Part shown: piece after piece, positions 46,151 to 59,211 of the stretch
How positions within the stretch are numbered: position 1 is the stretch's first letter
How the letters are laid out: every line of letters begins with the position of its first letter
Assembly (NCBI GenBank): GCA_021442155.1
Contig: CM038222.1
Span: 19,478,923 to 19,542,922 of the forward strand
Reading direction: 5' to 3'
DNA from: Cymbidium sinense
Lineage: Eukaryota > Streptophyta > Magnoliopsida > Asparagales > Orchidaceae
DNA: 64,000 nucleotides
Notes under the pieces: model-generated
What the model was told of the DNA's origin: nothing
The model's input: only the letters and a program-made list of their open reading frames with translations
Databases searched by the model: none
Program-made: the position numbers and the translations under genes

Positions 46151-46802
46151 CACTTACATGGGTGATTTGTCTCATGTGATACCCTGGACCCAAGGGTAGA
46201 TGATCATTTTGCATTGTATTTGATTTAGGCAGATTTCAAATGAGCCAAAAGTGGGTTAGCCCAAATTTCAAGTCAATTGGAGTTGATTTGGTTAGGTTTG
46301 GCTCAATTTGACTCATTTAGGTCAAATTAGGTTAGGTTGGATCAAGTTGACCAATTGGTCAAATTGGGTCAAACCAAGGGTTGGGTCAAGTTCATATGAT
46401 CATTTTGGTTATTTTGGTTCAATTGGTTTTGTTTAGTTTGGCTTAGATTTGATTTTGGCTCATTTGAATTCATTTGGGTCAAATGGGTTAAGTTGACCAA
46501 TTTGACCAAATTGGCCAAATTGGCCTGGGTTGGGTGTTGGTTTGGGTTTAGTTGACCAATTGAAGATATATGTTGGCTTTGGTTTCAATTAATTTGGATT
46601 TGGTTTTGACTTAGGCCAACTTGAACCTTTAGGTAAATTTGGGCTAAGTAGGTCAATTGGGTTCAATTGGGTCTAATTATAGCTTTGGTCAAGTTCAACA
46701 ATAAATTTGGAATGAACTTGAGCCATTAGTTCTAATCAAATTGGTTTATATTTTGATTTGACCCAATTTAGCCTTTTAGGTCAATTTGGGTCAAGGGCCA
46801 AT
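46150..46802 (+). mobile_element. Leader region rich in TTGACC/GGTCAA, copy X, cut by the gap
   Basis: Same sequence as 48110-48760. By eye I count about 17 TTGAC[C/T] cores on either strand between 46270 and 46797, including the palindrome TTGACCAATTGGTCAA near 46346. Confidence 0.8.
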
Positions 46803-46902
46803 NNNNNNNNNNNNNNNNNNNNNNNNNNNNNNNNNNNNNNNNNNNNNNNNNNNNNNNNNNNNNNNNNNNNNNNNNNNNNNNNNNNNNNNNNNNNNNNNNN
46901 NN
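46803..46902. other. Assembly gap, 100 N
   Basis: Exactly 100 undetermined bases, the usual placeholder for a gap of unknown size. Sequence on both sides is paralogous. Confidence 0.99.
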
Positions 46903-48130
46903 GATTTTTTAATAATTTTTAGAAGTTTCAGTCATTAAGAATGATTAATTAAGCCTAATAAAATCCTATTCCTGGTATGGCACAACGATATTGCTTTCCA
47001 TGGTGCCACGGGTTCAATACTTAAAACTTATCTGACTCAATGCCTATGTGGCGGTGGCGGATGCGCTTTCTCATCTATCGTCTGATCTAAATCAGACATC
47101 TACGATTAATCCTACATCTTAATAGAATAAATCAGATCGATCTAACATATCTAATCACGATCGTCCATTCTGATCACATGGAATGGACGATGTGTGATCT
47201 AACATCACTCGAGCGAGGTAGAATGGAGTATGTCCACCATTGCTCACTTGATTCAAGTTTACCCAAGCTCAGATCAACTCCAAAAGGATTCCACACCTTC
47301 ATGACATTGATCAGAGGGGATCAAACAGTCAAGATCACACGAGATGCAAGTTTTCTTCAAAAAGCTCCAACCCATTTTTGTCTAAGGATCGGTTATGAAA
47401 GCATACATCATTGGAGCTCAAGACCGGTGGCTCGAATGATTGAGGAAGCTTAATCTAGTGGAGGCAGCCTGTTGGTACTTTCAATTCCTTGCGTTTGCTT
47501 GGAAGGCCTGGCGATGATTGCGGCTTTGATCAAGCCCCACCTTGCCGAAAAGCTTGGGAGATGATTCATTCTTGCTCGACGAGGTCTAGGGAAGGTGCAT
47601 GTAAAGTTAATTTGAGTTTGATGGAGAAATGGGGAAGTTAGGTCAGAAATGGGAGAGTCCAATTTTGGGACAGATTGAAATGGCATTTTTTATTGAGGAA
47701 TGAGCTTGAGAGCTTATAAAATGGCTCTAGTGGCTCGTATTGGGTAGCTAGGGCTCTAAGAAATGATTTTTTGTGTGTTTGAGTGGAAACGAGGGGGTGT
47801 ATACCTTCATCTTGATCGGATGGTGGGATCAGGTTTGGCTTCCAATGCTCGACCATTCAGGGAGTTGTGGGTGGTAGGGAGGAGGTGAGTTTGCTCGGCT
47901 TGGTTAGTTGAAGATGTGGAGGTGGCTGCCAAGGAGGAATCATGGGTGTCCTATGGGTTTCAAATGCTCCAAAGGGGAGGGTTAGGTGATTTCACAACCC
48001 ATGGGTCATGGCCGACCCAACCACCCTTTGGGTCAAGTTGGGCAGTGTCCTAGTTGCCTAGGTGGACCATTGGAGAGTACCAAGTGGCCAAGGAATGGTA
48101 ATGACCACTTACATGGTTGATTTGTCTCAT
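46903..48130 (+). mobile_element. LTR-like region, unit 2, copy Y (after the gap)
   Basis: Begins within the homologue of 21746 and 44990. It is closer to unit 1 than copy X is (CTGACTCAATGCCTATGTGG phrase), and it holds the 0.8 kb that unit 1 lacks. Small open frames at 47178-47453 and 47450-47856 are on both strands of the same DNA and have no family features. Confidence 0.6.
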
Positions 48131-50067
48131 GTGATTCTCTTGACCTAAGGGTAGAATGATCATTTGGCATTGAATTTGATTTGGGCAGATTTGAAATGGC
48201 CAAAAGTGGGTTAGCCCAAATTTCAAGTCAATTGGAGTTGATTTGGTTAGGTTTTGCTCAATTTGACTCATTTAGGTCAAATTGGGTTAGGTTGGGTCAA
48301 GTTGACCAATTGGTCAAATTGGATCAAACCAAGGGTTGGGTCAAGTTCATATGATCATTTTGGTTATTTTGGTTCAATTGGTTTTGTTTAGTTTGGCTTA
48401 GATTTGATTTTGGCTCATTTGAATTCATTTGGGTCAAATGGGTTAAGTTGACCAATTTGACCAAATTATTAGAAATTGGTTGGGTGTTGGTTTGGGTTTA
48501 ATTGAAGATAATTGTTGGCTTTGGTTTCAATTAATTTGGATTTGGTTTTGACTTAGGCCAACTTGAACCTTTAGGTCAATTTGGGCTAAGTAGGTCAATT
48601 GGGTTCAATTGGGTCCAATCATAGCTTTGGCCAAGTTCAATAGTAAATTTGGAATGAACTTAAGAAATTGGTTGTAATCAATTTATTTAATATTTTGATT
48701 TGACCCAATTTAGCCTTTTAGATCAATTTGGCTCAACTTGGGTCAAGAGGGCCAATTGGGTTTTGTTTGACTCAATTGAAGGCCAAGTCATATTCAAATA
48801 TTTATTTTGATTTGGTATGAATCATTGGTTTCATGGGATTTGGCATAGGTTGCAATTTGGCTAGTTTGGATTCATATGGGTTAAGGGGTTGACTTGGTCA
48901 AATGACCAAGTTGACTTGGCTTCACCCAATTTGTGACAATTGATCAACATAGGGTGATCAACAATCATGATGGGAGGTTTTGATGGGCTTAGTTCAATCC
49001 AATTTGGGTAGGATTAGAACTTGGCACAAATAGGTCAAATTGGCCACTTTGGGTCAAGTGGACCAATTGGATTAAGTTGGCTTGATTTTAGGTTGAGTTT
49101 GATTTAGTTGAGTTTATATATGGATTTGGGATTAATATATAAATTCAATTACAAATAACTTAGTTCAAATGGGTTTTGGTTCATTTGAACATTTCATGTC
49201 AAAAGGGTTAAGTTAGGTTTGACTTGGGTTGATTTTGGTTTGGATGATTGTAGATTTATATTTATATTTGAATATGATTGAAGGTTTGATTGATTCATGA
49301 GAAAATCAATTGAATTTGGGTTTTGGAATGAAGGAATTTGGCTAAGTCCATGGAGTTGGTTCATGTGGCTTAGGTTTGGATTTTGATTTGTTTTGCTTTA
49401 GTTTTGATGATTTAAATGTATATTTCATTTAAATTTGTGAAGATAATTGAAAATATGACTAAGATGTGAAAATCAATTGTGTTTGACTTGATTTGGATTA
49501 AGATTTGGCTAAGTCGAGGATAGGTCATATGGCTTAGGAAAGGTTTTGATTTAATTTAATTTGAATGTAGATTTGATTTAGTTTGATTTAGTTTTGACCA
49601 TTTGAATGTAGATTTGGTTTATATTTAGAAAGATTGGAGATATAGATTTAATAGATAATCAATTGATTATGGATTAAGATTTGGCTAAGTCCATGGGATA
49701 GGTCATATGGCTTAAGAAGGGTTTCAAGTTTGGATTTGATCATGGGCTTCAATCAGTTGGTTTTGGAATTTGGATTTGGATTTGGATTTGAATTTAATGT
49801 TTGAATTGAACTTGAGGTTTGGTTTGAGAAGGTGAACATGGATTGGATTTGGGTTGTAGGGTAGGTGGATTATTCTAATCCTTAAGGCATAACCTAATCC
49901 TATGGTTAACCCTTCTAAGTCTTTAAGCTTAGGTTAATTGTTTACCTAATTATTAGAAGTGTCATATATCTAGGGAAGTCTTAGTGTCTAGAAGACTCCT
50001 AAGTCTAAGATGGGAAGATTGAATCTGCATGCCATAGGTAAGGTCAACAAGCCTTAGGCTCCATAGT
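48130..50067 (+). mobile_element. Gypsy leader region, unit 2
   Basis: Collinear with 22100-24075, including the GGGTCAA/TTGACC-rich first half and the GAGAAAATCAATTGA second half. No gag. Confidence 0.75.
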
Positions 50068-50110
50068 GTTTCTCTTATAGATAAATGATTAGAAGACCGA
50101 AGCCAAGTTT

Positions 50111-50460
50111 CACATTATAGACTCTGATACATCTTTCAATGCTTTGCTTGGGAGACCATGGATACATGAGAACAACATAGTTCCATCCTCTCTACTTCAA
50201 TGTATGATGTTTGTGAGAGGTGGGATCATCTATTGTGTCAAAGGAGATCCCAAGCCATTTATAGTTCATGAGGTCGGCATATATGAGGATGCAACTTACT
50301 ACCTCCTTCGAAATCAATAAGTCTATTCTCTGAACTTGGCCAAAGTTTAAAATAAAAAAAAAAAAAAGAAAAAGAAAAGAAAATAGAAAAGAAAAGAGAA
50401 AATGAAAAAAAAAAAAGGGAGCGAAAATAGACTTGGAGGAAGAAGTGGAGCCTAACATTA
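50111..50460 (+). pseudogene. Ty3/gypsy protease C-terminal part and A-rich linker (unit 2)
   Basis: Same truncated protease as unit 1 (DTSFNALLGRPWIHEN), missing the catalytic motif. A new frameshift/stop lies near 50325 (after LLRNQ) and the A-run of the linker has expanded to uninterrupted A tracts. The minus-strand Phe-rich open frames over this tract are artefacts of the A-run. Confidence 0.83.
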
Positions 50461-51071
50461 GATTCCACCCACAGTTCGTTAATCAATTCAAACATATGGG
50501 TAGGACAACCTATCTTCCACTAGGCAGAGGAAGAGGCCAGTTTAGAGGCAGTCTCATGGGTGGAAATCCTCTTTATTGGCCCCAATAGAAGATATATCCC
50601 AGCTATCAGGAGTACACCTGCTATCCATATAGACTTAGAATCTAGTTCATAGGATGAGTCTTATATGGTTAGCACACTAGCCAGCTCTTCTCAGTAGTAG
50701 ATTCCCTTGGAGGTGACACTTCAGCTAGATAACGAGGAAGACCGGCTCCAAAGCAAAGAATAAGTGTATCCAATTCTATATGTGAAATAGTTTGGCATCA
50801 GTTGGGAACCTTAGCTCTAATCCCACTTTCCTCTCAAAAAGTTGAGGGTTTGTTAGTTAAGGAATCTCCTAGGTCATTCACAGGTGTGAAGACTCGAGGT
50901 TCTTTCTAGGAGCATCAGTCAAGAACTTAATGTAAAACTTGAGGATGATTCATATAAATATTTAATAGAATTACCTTTTAATTGGTACTTTTCTTGTGTT
51001 CATAATTTAGCAAAGAAAGGGTTAATCCCACATACTTGGATCTGATAGGTTATTTTCAAATCACATTAAAT

Positions 51072-52110
51072 CATTTGAGGAGTTGTACTTAAAAACTTTA
51101 GAAGATCTAGATGATTTTAAAGTCAAAGGTGTATCGCCAGAGTTTGACGAAGAAGTCAAGTCAACCATCGACGAGCTCAAGGAAATCAACTTAAGAATTG
51201 AAGAAAATCCATGCCTGACATACATCAGTTTTTTATTGAATGAAATTAAAACCAATGACTTAGTTAAGCTATTGACTGAGTTTAAGGACTGCTTTGCATG
51301 GAGTTATGAAGAGATGCATGGATTGGCTCCTGACATAGTGGTCCATAAACTAGCAAGCTACTTATTAACCTATCAAGCAAGCTCCTAGATGCATGTGATT
51401 AGACATAGAACAATAGGTCATTTCTAAAGTCAAGAAACTTATCGATGTTGGCTTCATCTCAGAAGAAAAATACCTTACCTGGTTAGCCAGTAGACCCAGT
51501 TAAGAAAAATAATGGCCAAATTCATATATACATTAATTTTAGGGATTTAAATAAGGAATGTCCAAAAGATGAATTTCTACTACCAATCCCAGAGCTGATG
51601 GTGGACAATACCTCATCTCATGCAGTCTTCTCTTTGATGGATGGCTCATCTGGATATAACCAAATAATGATGGCCCCTGAAGATGAAAGAAACACTACTT
51701 TTAGAACCCCGACCAGAATCTATTGCTATATGGTCATGCCTTTTAGCCTTAAAAATGCCAGTGCTACATACCAATGGGCTATGACTCGATTCTTTGACAA
51801 ACTCATTCATCATCAAGTCAAGTGCTATGTCGATGATCTTGTGGTCAAAAGTTTAGAAAAGGAATACCATCTCTTTGACTTGAGAGTAGTTTTTGAATAG
51901 TTAAGATAATTTAACCTCAAAATGAACCCCTTGAAGTGTTCATTCAGAGTAACTTCAGGGTAATTCCTTGGGTTTGTTATGCGATGAAATTGATCTGGAG
52001 AAGATCAAGGAGATATTAGAAATCACCCCCCCTAAATGTTTAACTCAACTCAGATCATTCCAAGGGTGGTTGGCGTATCTAAGATGCTTTATATCGAAAC
52101 TATCAGGAAG
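51072..52110 (+). pseudogene. Ty3/gypsy reverse transcriptase, broken (unit 2), catalytic YVDD kept
   Basis: The linker and FAWSYEEMHGLAPDIVVHKL entry are present, and the same TGA and TAG stops as in unit 1 follow after the QAPR-equivalent site. From 51598 about 100 codons are open and include FSLMDGSSGYNQIMMAPEDE, YMVMPFSLKNASATYQ and CYVDDLVV (catalytic YVDD at 51826-51837). A TAG at 51898 ends the frame. This RT core is better kept than in unit 1 and lacks the unit 1 internal duplication. Confidence 0.9.
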
Positions 52111-52480
52111 ATGTCAGCCATTCTCAACACTTGTGAAAAAGTATGCCAAGTTTAAGTGGGATGATAAGTGTGAGCATGCCTTGAGACATCAAACATTACG
52201 ATGACGCCGATTCTAGCACCTATCCGGCAAGCTCATCATTACACACTTTGCGTTAGATGACTCCCTTGGTGCTTTGTTGGCTCAAGCTATGATGAAGGGA
52301 AGGAAAATGCACTCTACTCTTACTATCATTTAATCTCTAAGGCTAATTATCCACCCATTGAAGTGTTGCCTAGCTTTAATCTTTACATCCCAAAAGATAC
52401 AACACTACATGCTTCCTCATAAGGTGAACTTAAACTCTAAGTTCAATCCTCGATAGTATCTCATGACATGGAAGATGTTA
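52060..52480 (+). pseudogene. RT thumb and RNase H region (unit 2), badly broken
   Basis: RCFISKLSGRCQPF and KFKWDDKCEHA are legible to about 52185. Beyond this, many short deletions relative to unit 1 scramble the frame, though DDSLGALLAQA can still be read near 52255-52290. Confidence 0.75.
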
Positions 52481-52667
52481 TCCGCATGGTTGGCATGATG
52501 GTTCATTATCCTCTCAGTTTGACATTACCTTCATACCCTTCCGTGCAGTGAAAGGACAAGTGTTAGCGGATTTCTTAGCATCACACCCACTTCTTGCTGA
52601 CTCTCTGCTTAGTGATGATCTCCCTGATGATCAAATCATGAACTTAGGGGATAGTAGCATTCACCAC

Positions 52668-52925
52668 TAAGAGATGTACTTTGATGGTGCAGCTTCCTCT
52701 CAAAGAGGAGAAGAACCACAATCTACTATTCTAGGAAAGGAAGGGACAGGAATAGTTCTCTTTAGTTTGGACCGCGATATGATGAGATTCTCATATCATC
52801 TGTCCAATCCTTGCACCAATAAAGAAGCCAAATATGAGGCTCTAATTTCCAGTCTAGAGTTAGTCATTACTTTAACCATCTAGAACATCAACATCATCTG
52901 GAATTCTCAGTAATTATTAACCAAA
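52668..52925 (+). pseudogene. Additional archaeal-type RNase H (unit 2), broken
   Basis: EMYFDGAASSQRGEE to LVITLTI is open from 52674 to 52883, bounded by the same TAA and TAG as unit 1. YFDGA and KEAKYEAL catalytic positions are present. Confidence 0.83.
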
Positions 52926-53434
52926 TCACTAGGTCCTATAAGGTTATAAAGCCAAAGCTCCATCACTACCACAAGTACACCATGGAGTTGTTGGCCCAAA
53001 TCCAAGAGGTTACCATTTATAAGATTTTTTGAGGAGAGAATGTGTATGCTTTTAGCTTGCCGAGTTTTGGCATGGGAGGATGAGTCCATATAAATAAAGG
53101 TCCAAAATAGACAAGTCTTATCCCTTATTGATATTGAACTCATCAAAAGTACTCTCTTGAAGGGAGGTTACCATTGCGAAGAAGGGCGAGACTTGGATTG
53201 GAACCATTCATGGATTACCTAAGTAAAGAAAACTATCTCAAGAGAAGTCCCAAGCCCATCAATTGTAGCGGGAGCACTTTCTACACTCTTGTAGATGGTG
53301 TCTTGCGCATCTTTCGACCATATGTGGTAACATTATTTAGACAAGCGTAGATGATAGGTACACTTAAGATTTTATGGAGCCAACCATTTCGGTCTAAATA
53401 TGAAAGCCAAAATTAAGAACTAGAATACTATTGA

Positions 53435-54370
53435 CCATATATGATCAAAGATTGCATGGATACGACTAGGCGATGCCACCAATGCCAAATACACGGTGTG
53501 GTTCTACACCAACCACCCAACATTCTACATCCTACATTGGCCTCATGGCCATTTGAGTGTTGGGGTACTATAGTGGGTCGATTAATCCTCCTTCTTTACA
53601 AGGGTCGGTTCATCTTAGTTGCTACCGACTACTTTTCCAAATGGTGAAGGCAATTCTTCTCAAAGAGGTCTCAACTCAACAATTTTTTAGGAACCATATT
53701 GTATATAGGTTGAAGTGTCTCGATAAATTATATCGATAATGGTACTTCATTCAAGAGCATCGAGATCAACAACTTTACGAACATAGATTGGTGGTATTCT
53801 ACCAACTACCCAGAGCAAATGGCTTCAGAAGCCTTCAACAAAACTCTCATCCAAATCAAGAAGACACTCGACAACAAGCGATAGTGGCATGAGCAATTAG
53901 TTGAAGCCTTGTGGGCCTACCGTACCACATATAAAACTCCAACTCAGTCTTCTCCTTTCTCCTTAGTGTGTATTGTGAAGATGACCATTAGAAGTCTAAT
54001 TATCATCACTAAGGGTAGTTGTGGGTAGCAACATCATAATAGAGCAAAATGTCAAGTTGCGGTTAGAAGAGCTCAAAGGTTTGGAGGCAATATGCTTGTG
54101 GGCATGCCAAAATGTCTAGTTGTATAAAGCCAAAATGATTCAAGCTCATAACAAGTTGGTTCGTCCTAGAGCTTTTCAAGTAGGAGAGCTTATTTTAGTT
54201 CTAAGGAGGCGATTGATTTACTGTAAGATGGGAGGCATGTTCAAACCCACTTGGGAAGGCCCTTTTGCCATAAAAAAGGCCTACCAATGAGGATCTTATC
54301 AACTTATTAATCATAAGGGAGAGTGCCCAATGCTTCCAATCAATGAGTTCTACTTAAAAAAAATATTATA
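53435..54370 (+). pseudogene. Ty3/gypsy integrase, broken (unit 2)
   Basis: The zinc-finger pair is better kept than in unit 1 (RRCHQCQIHG near 53470), followed by HPTLASWPFECWG. The first catalytic Asp is lost: WGT is followed directly by IVG-like sequence. The second Asp region has lost bases near 53735. The C-terminal RPRAFQVGELILVLRR segment remains. Ends near 54360. Confidence 0.83.
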
Positions 54371-56250
54371 AATCATGTTTGAAAATAATTATCATCAATG
54401 AAAATTCTTTTTCGAATTCAATCTCTTCCATGTTGAAAGTATTCTTATTTGTGAATTCCATGATGTTGTGTTTAAGGTAAGTGTCAGAACCCAAGTGGCA
54501 TCCTATTCTTCATCGACACAACACAAACACAAACTAGAGACAAACATATAAAAAAACACATATCTTTTCTCTCAGGCTACTCTGAGTTGATATAACGCCC
54601 CTAGCGACATTCACTCAATAACTGCTCTAGGTCAGGCTGACGTGCTACTTTGCTAGTGTGTCACCCTAGTGGTTTTCTTGCTTTGGAGAATGTAAGTCTG
54701 CTACACTTTCCTTTCTTACTTGGCCACTGCACACTGAAGAGCACCTTATTAGTATGGTAGGTCTTACTGCACGGTAAGCTACCTCATGTTGGCTTCATTT
54801 AAGAGAATGTGAGTCTGCTAGGCTTTCTTCTTAGATTAGCCTTCGTGCACTGATTGGGTCAATTATATTTAAAGTTTAGGATATGTCCCCTAAGTCTAGT
54901 CCTTCCTCGGGGAAACCCACTTAGTAGTCGCTCTAGGTCAGATAGCATCTATCCCACTGATGATAGACTATCTTGATGATCAGTTCCAGTTGAAAAGTTT
55001 TAAGCCTACATGCTTTCTTTTCAGATTGATCATTGTACACTGATAGGCACCTTAAGTTGGTTGGTTCTCATTATACTGATGGATACACCACTCATGTTGA
55101 CGGATACACATTAGGTTGGTTGGTTCTCTCCTTAAGATACACCACTCATGGCAGATGTAAGTCTGCTATGCTTTCTCCTTGAGTTGGCCACCGTACACCT
55201 ATAGTCTTTCTTTTCCAGGGCTCAGGATAACGCCTAGTAGCACCTCCCCTATGGGAACAATATTTGGATCATGTCCTTTGTGACCCCATTTAGACACTAC
55301 CTGGGTTACTATCAGACTGGATAGTTCCCCTTTCCTAATAACCACCCCTATGGTTGGAGAATCTATCCTATGGATGTGCAGATTCTCCCTTGGTCCAGTA
55401 AATTTGAGATAGGTCTAGGCTGACATAGCCCCTTTTAGTGTGGTCCCTCGTACACCAACAGGGTCTACATAAACATATAAACAAAATATATATTCACTTA
55501 TGATTAGGAGGACACACCCTAACAGTACCTTTTCTAAGCAGGCATCCTATCTTTAGGGCAGTGTCAACAAAACTCCCTATAGGAATCACCTCACTACTCT
55601 TGAGATGATATAAACACCCAGAGGTATTCACTCAATAGTCACCCCTAAGTTGGGTTTTATTTGTTGTGCTACCAACACCTAGATTGTTCCTTGCTTTAGA
55701 AGATGTAAGTACACCTTCTTCCTACTTGCACACTAAAAGCAACCCCTTGGCTAGCTATCCCATGACGAGACTATCCCTTTGGATTTATAAATCTAAAGTA
55801 GGACAAGTCTGATATAACACCTTCTTAGTGGGTCCATTGAACACCTACATGGTCCATAAATTAAATCTATCAAATTTGATCGACCTCACATTCCCAGTGG
55901 ATATGCCCTCAATCCAAAATCATACTAAACCAAACAAACCATATCAAATAACATGAAATTAAGATAAAATTAATTTTTGCTACCTTTGATTTGACATAAG
56001 TACCCAACGACATTCACTCAGTAGTCATCCTAGATCAAGTTTGATTTTTTGTGCATCTAGTAGGTCACCCAGTGGTTATTCCTTGCTTTAGAAGATGTAA
56101 GTCTGCTACACCTTCTTCCTAGCACAGTTGTGGCATCGAAAGAAAACCCCTTAGGTTGGCTAGCTCTACCCATGGTAGACTATCCCTTGATTTGAGGTAG
56201 GTCATGGCTGATATAGCCCCTTCTCAATAGATCCATCACACACCAACATG
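54371..56250. repeat. 3' region with degenerate tandem repeats, unit 2
   Basis: Collinear with 28511-30440, with short deletions around 54895 and 55680-55760. No gene. Confidence 0.75.
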
Positions 56251-57352
56251 TTTCATATATTAACTCACATTAAATTAAATCTAATTTATCCTAATGGAGT
56301 TTTGACCCAATGTATTATAAAAGTAAAAATACTAAAATGTAGTAACACACCACCACATTCATATGTATGTGAAGTTATATTCTTATGTACATTATATTTT
56401 AATATGTTTTCATATAATATATTATCTTACATTACACCTTAAAATGAATCACTTTATGCAAAAAATTTATAAAATTTGTTTCAAAAATGAACATTTATTT
56501 TGGATGCAAAATTCCATTTTTTTTTATTAAATGACACACCATAGCACACCCCCAATGATGTTCCCTAAAGCTTACCTTAAATTTGGCCAAATCCCATCAT
56601 CTCAACCTATAAATTAGTATTTTTATGAATTATACCAATTGAACTTTACTACATCATACTATAACAAACTAAAATATGGTAAACAATAAGTAGTAATACA
56701 CAATAGTTTGCTATAAAGCACGATGCTACACTATGTTATGGCATCCTATATTATAATACACTATAACATATTATATTATATTATATTGCATATCACATCA
56801 TAAGGGATTGCTTAAGATAAAAAAATTCATAAAATTAGTCTAAACAATAAAAACTATATATTTTCATATCACTTACATATTTTAAATTGAAATAATATAT
56901 TATGATAACATGCTCTACATATTATGAATTTGGCCAAATTCCACCAATTTAAAGTCTAGATCAAAATTTTTATAAATAATAATAGTGCAGGCTCGATTGC
57001 ATGATTGTAAAATACTAAAACAATTTAAATTGATAAGAACAATATATTATGATATATGATGTTATACTATGCTACAACATATAATATTTATTTTAAACAT
57101 AAAATCTTACTATCTAGAGTACAAATGGCACCTTTGGCACTACAACATAATTCCCACTTCAAATTTAACAAATTTCATCAACTGATTTATTAAATCAATA
57201 TTTTTATGATTTATATAAATATAGACTATAGGGCACAATACCATAATATACTAAAAATTTTCAAAACATCTTATAACATTCAAAAACACATCTACATGCT
57301 CAAATATATGATGCAACATTATACTATAATAATATATTGTATTATAATATGA
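56251..57352. repeat. AT-rich satellite-like region, unit 2
   Basis: Collinear with 30441-31545. The 64-codon open frame at 56248 is AT-rich and has no family features. Confidence 0.7.
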
Positions 57353-57371
57353 TTTAGGGTTAAGGTTTAGG

Positions 57372-57481
57372 GTATTCAAATCTCTAATAGTCAAGTCTTT
57401 TGAAGACATTTTCTTTAGCTACCATAACTTAGAATAGGTCATTCTTTAGATCTACTCTAATGACATCTTTATTCAAGGTTT
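57372..57481 (+). repeat. Recurrent 120-bp segment (copy 3 of 4)
   Basis: Counterpart of 31564-31686, with short deletions that break the frame. Confidence 0.55.
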
Positions 57482-57851
57482 AGGATTTATAGTTTAGGGT
57501 TAGTGTTAAGGGTTAGTTTAGGTTTAGGGTTTAGGGTTTAGGGTTAGTTTAGGGTTTAGGGTTTAGTGTTAGTTTAGGGTAGGGTTTAGGGTTTAGGGTT
57601 TAGAGGTTTAAGTTAGGTTATGGGTAGGGTTTAAGGTTTAGGGTTTTAGGGTTTAGGGTTTAAAGCTTGGGGTTTAGGATTTTATGGTTTAGGGTTTAGG
57701 GTTTAGGGTTTAGGATTTAGGGTTTAATGTTTAGGGTTTAGGGTTTTCACAGTTTAGGGTTTAGAGTTTAGGGTTTATGGTTTAGGGTTTATGGTTTCGG
57801 TTTTAGGTTTAGGGTTTAAGTTTTAGTTTAGGATTTAGGGTTTAAAGTTTA

Positions 57852-57875
57852 TTTTTTTAACAGAGAACAAATTTC
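57852..57875 (-). pseudogene. GRP 3' UTR end remnant at the strand switch, unit 2
   Basis: TTTTTTTAACAGAGAACAAA, slightly longer than its unit 1 counterpart, again running into opposite-strand repeats. Confidence 0.55.
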
Positions 57876-58420
57876 TAAACTAAACTAAACTAAATCTAAA
57901 CCTTAAATCTAAATCTAATCTAAAATTAAACTAAACTAAATCTAAACTCTAAAATCTAAACTAAATCTAAAAACTAAAAAATCTAAATCTATAATTCTAA
58001 ACTAAGTCTAAACTAAACTAAACTAAATCTAAACTAAAATGAAAAATCTAAAAATATAAAAATAAAAGAATAAACTAAAACTAAAAAAAATCTAAACTAA
58101 ATCTAAAATCTAAATCTAAACTAAATAAACTAAATTTAAAAATCTAAACAAAACTAAACTAAATCTAAAATCTAAAACTATATAAACTAAAAATCTAAAT
58201 TCTAAAAAAAATTAAAATAAACTAAAGTCTAAATAAAATCTAAACCTAAACTAAACTAAATCTAAAATCTAAACTAAATCTAAATTAAACTAAATCTAAA
58301 TTTTAAACTAAAATCTAAACTAAACTAAAATCTAAATCTAAACTAGATCTAAACTAAAACTAAATCAAAATCTAAACTAAAATCTAAATCTAAATCTAAA
58401 CTAATCTTAATCTAAAATTT
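57876..58420 (-). repeat. Inverted G-poor telomere-like tract (CTAAA-type), unit 2
   Basis: Counterpart of 32058-32640. Confidence 0.85.
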
Positions 58421-58740
58421 TAAAAATACTAAAATAATTTAAAATGCATAGAATAATATATTATGATATATGTTGTTATATGCTATATAAAATTTATTTT
58501 GAACATAAAATCTTACTTTTAGACTTTGTAGCATTTTACAACATAATTCCCACTTCAAATTTAACAAATTTCATCATCGATTTATTAAATCAATATTTTT
58601 ATGATTTATACTAATATAAATACATCAATACCATAATATACTAAATTTCAAAACATCTTATAACATTCAAAAACACATCACTACATGCTCAAATATTTGA
58701 TTCTACATTATAATATAATATATTATATTATAATATGAAT
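58421..58740. repeat. Second piece of AT-rich satellite, unit 2
   Basis: Counterpart of 32641-32994, with small deletions. Confidence 0.7.
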
Positions 58741-58757
58741 TTGGGTTAGGGTTTGGG

Positions 58758-58879
58758 GTATTCAAATCTTTAATAGTTAAGGAAAAGTCTCTTAAAGACA
58801 TTTTCGTTAGCTACCATAACTATGTTAGGAATAGGTCATTCTTTAGATCTACTTCTAATGGCATGTTTATTCAAGGTTT
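58758..58879 (+). repeat. Recurrent 120-bp segment (copy 4 of 4), open frame
   Basis: Counterpart of 33011-33131; the plus-strand frame again appears open. Confidence 0.5.
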
Positions 58880-59211
58880 AGGGTTTATGGTTAGAGTTTA
58901 GGGTTAGTTTAAGGTTTAGGGTTTAGGGTTAATTTATGGTTTAGGGTTTAGGGTTTGGGTTTAGGTTTTAGAGTTTAGGGTTGTAGGTTTAAGGGTTTAG
59001 GGTTTAGGGTTTTATGATTTAAGGTTTAGGGTTTAGGGTTTAGGGTTTAGGGTTTAGGGTTTAGGCTTTAGACTTTAGGGTTTAGTGTTTAGGGTTTAAA
59101 GTTTTAAGGGTTTATGGTTTAGGGTTTAGGATTTATGGTTTTGATTTTAGGTTTAGGGTTTAAGTTTTAGTTTAGGGTTTTGGTTTCAAGGTTTATTTTT
59201 TTAAGGTTTAT

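Noticed and set aside
50192..50495. Phe-rich minus-strand open frames
   Set aside because: Antisense readings of the A/G-rich linker between protease and RT.
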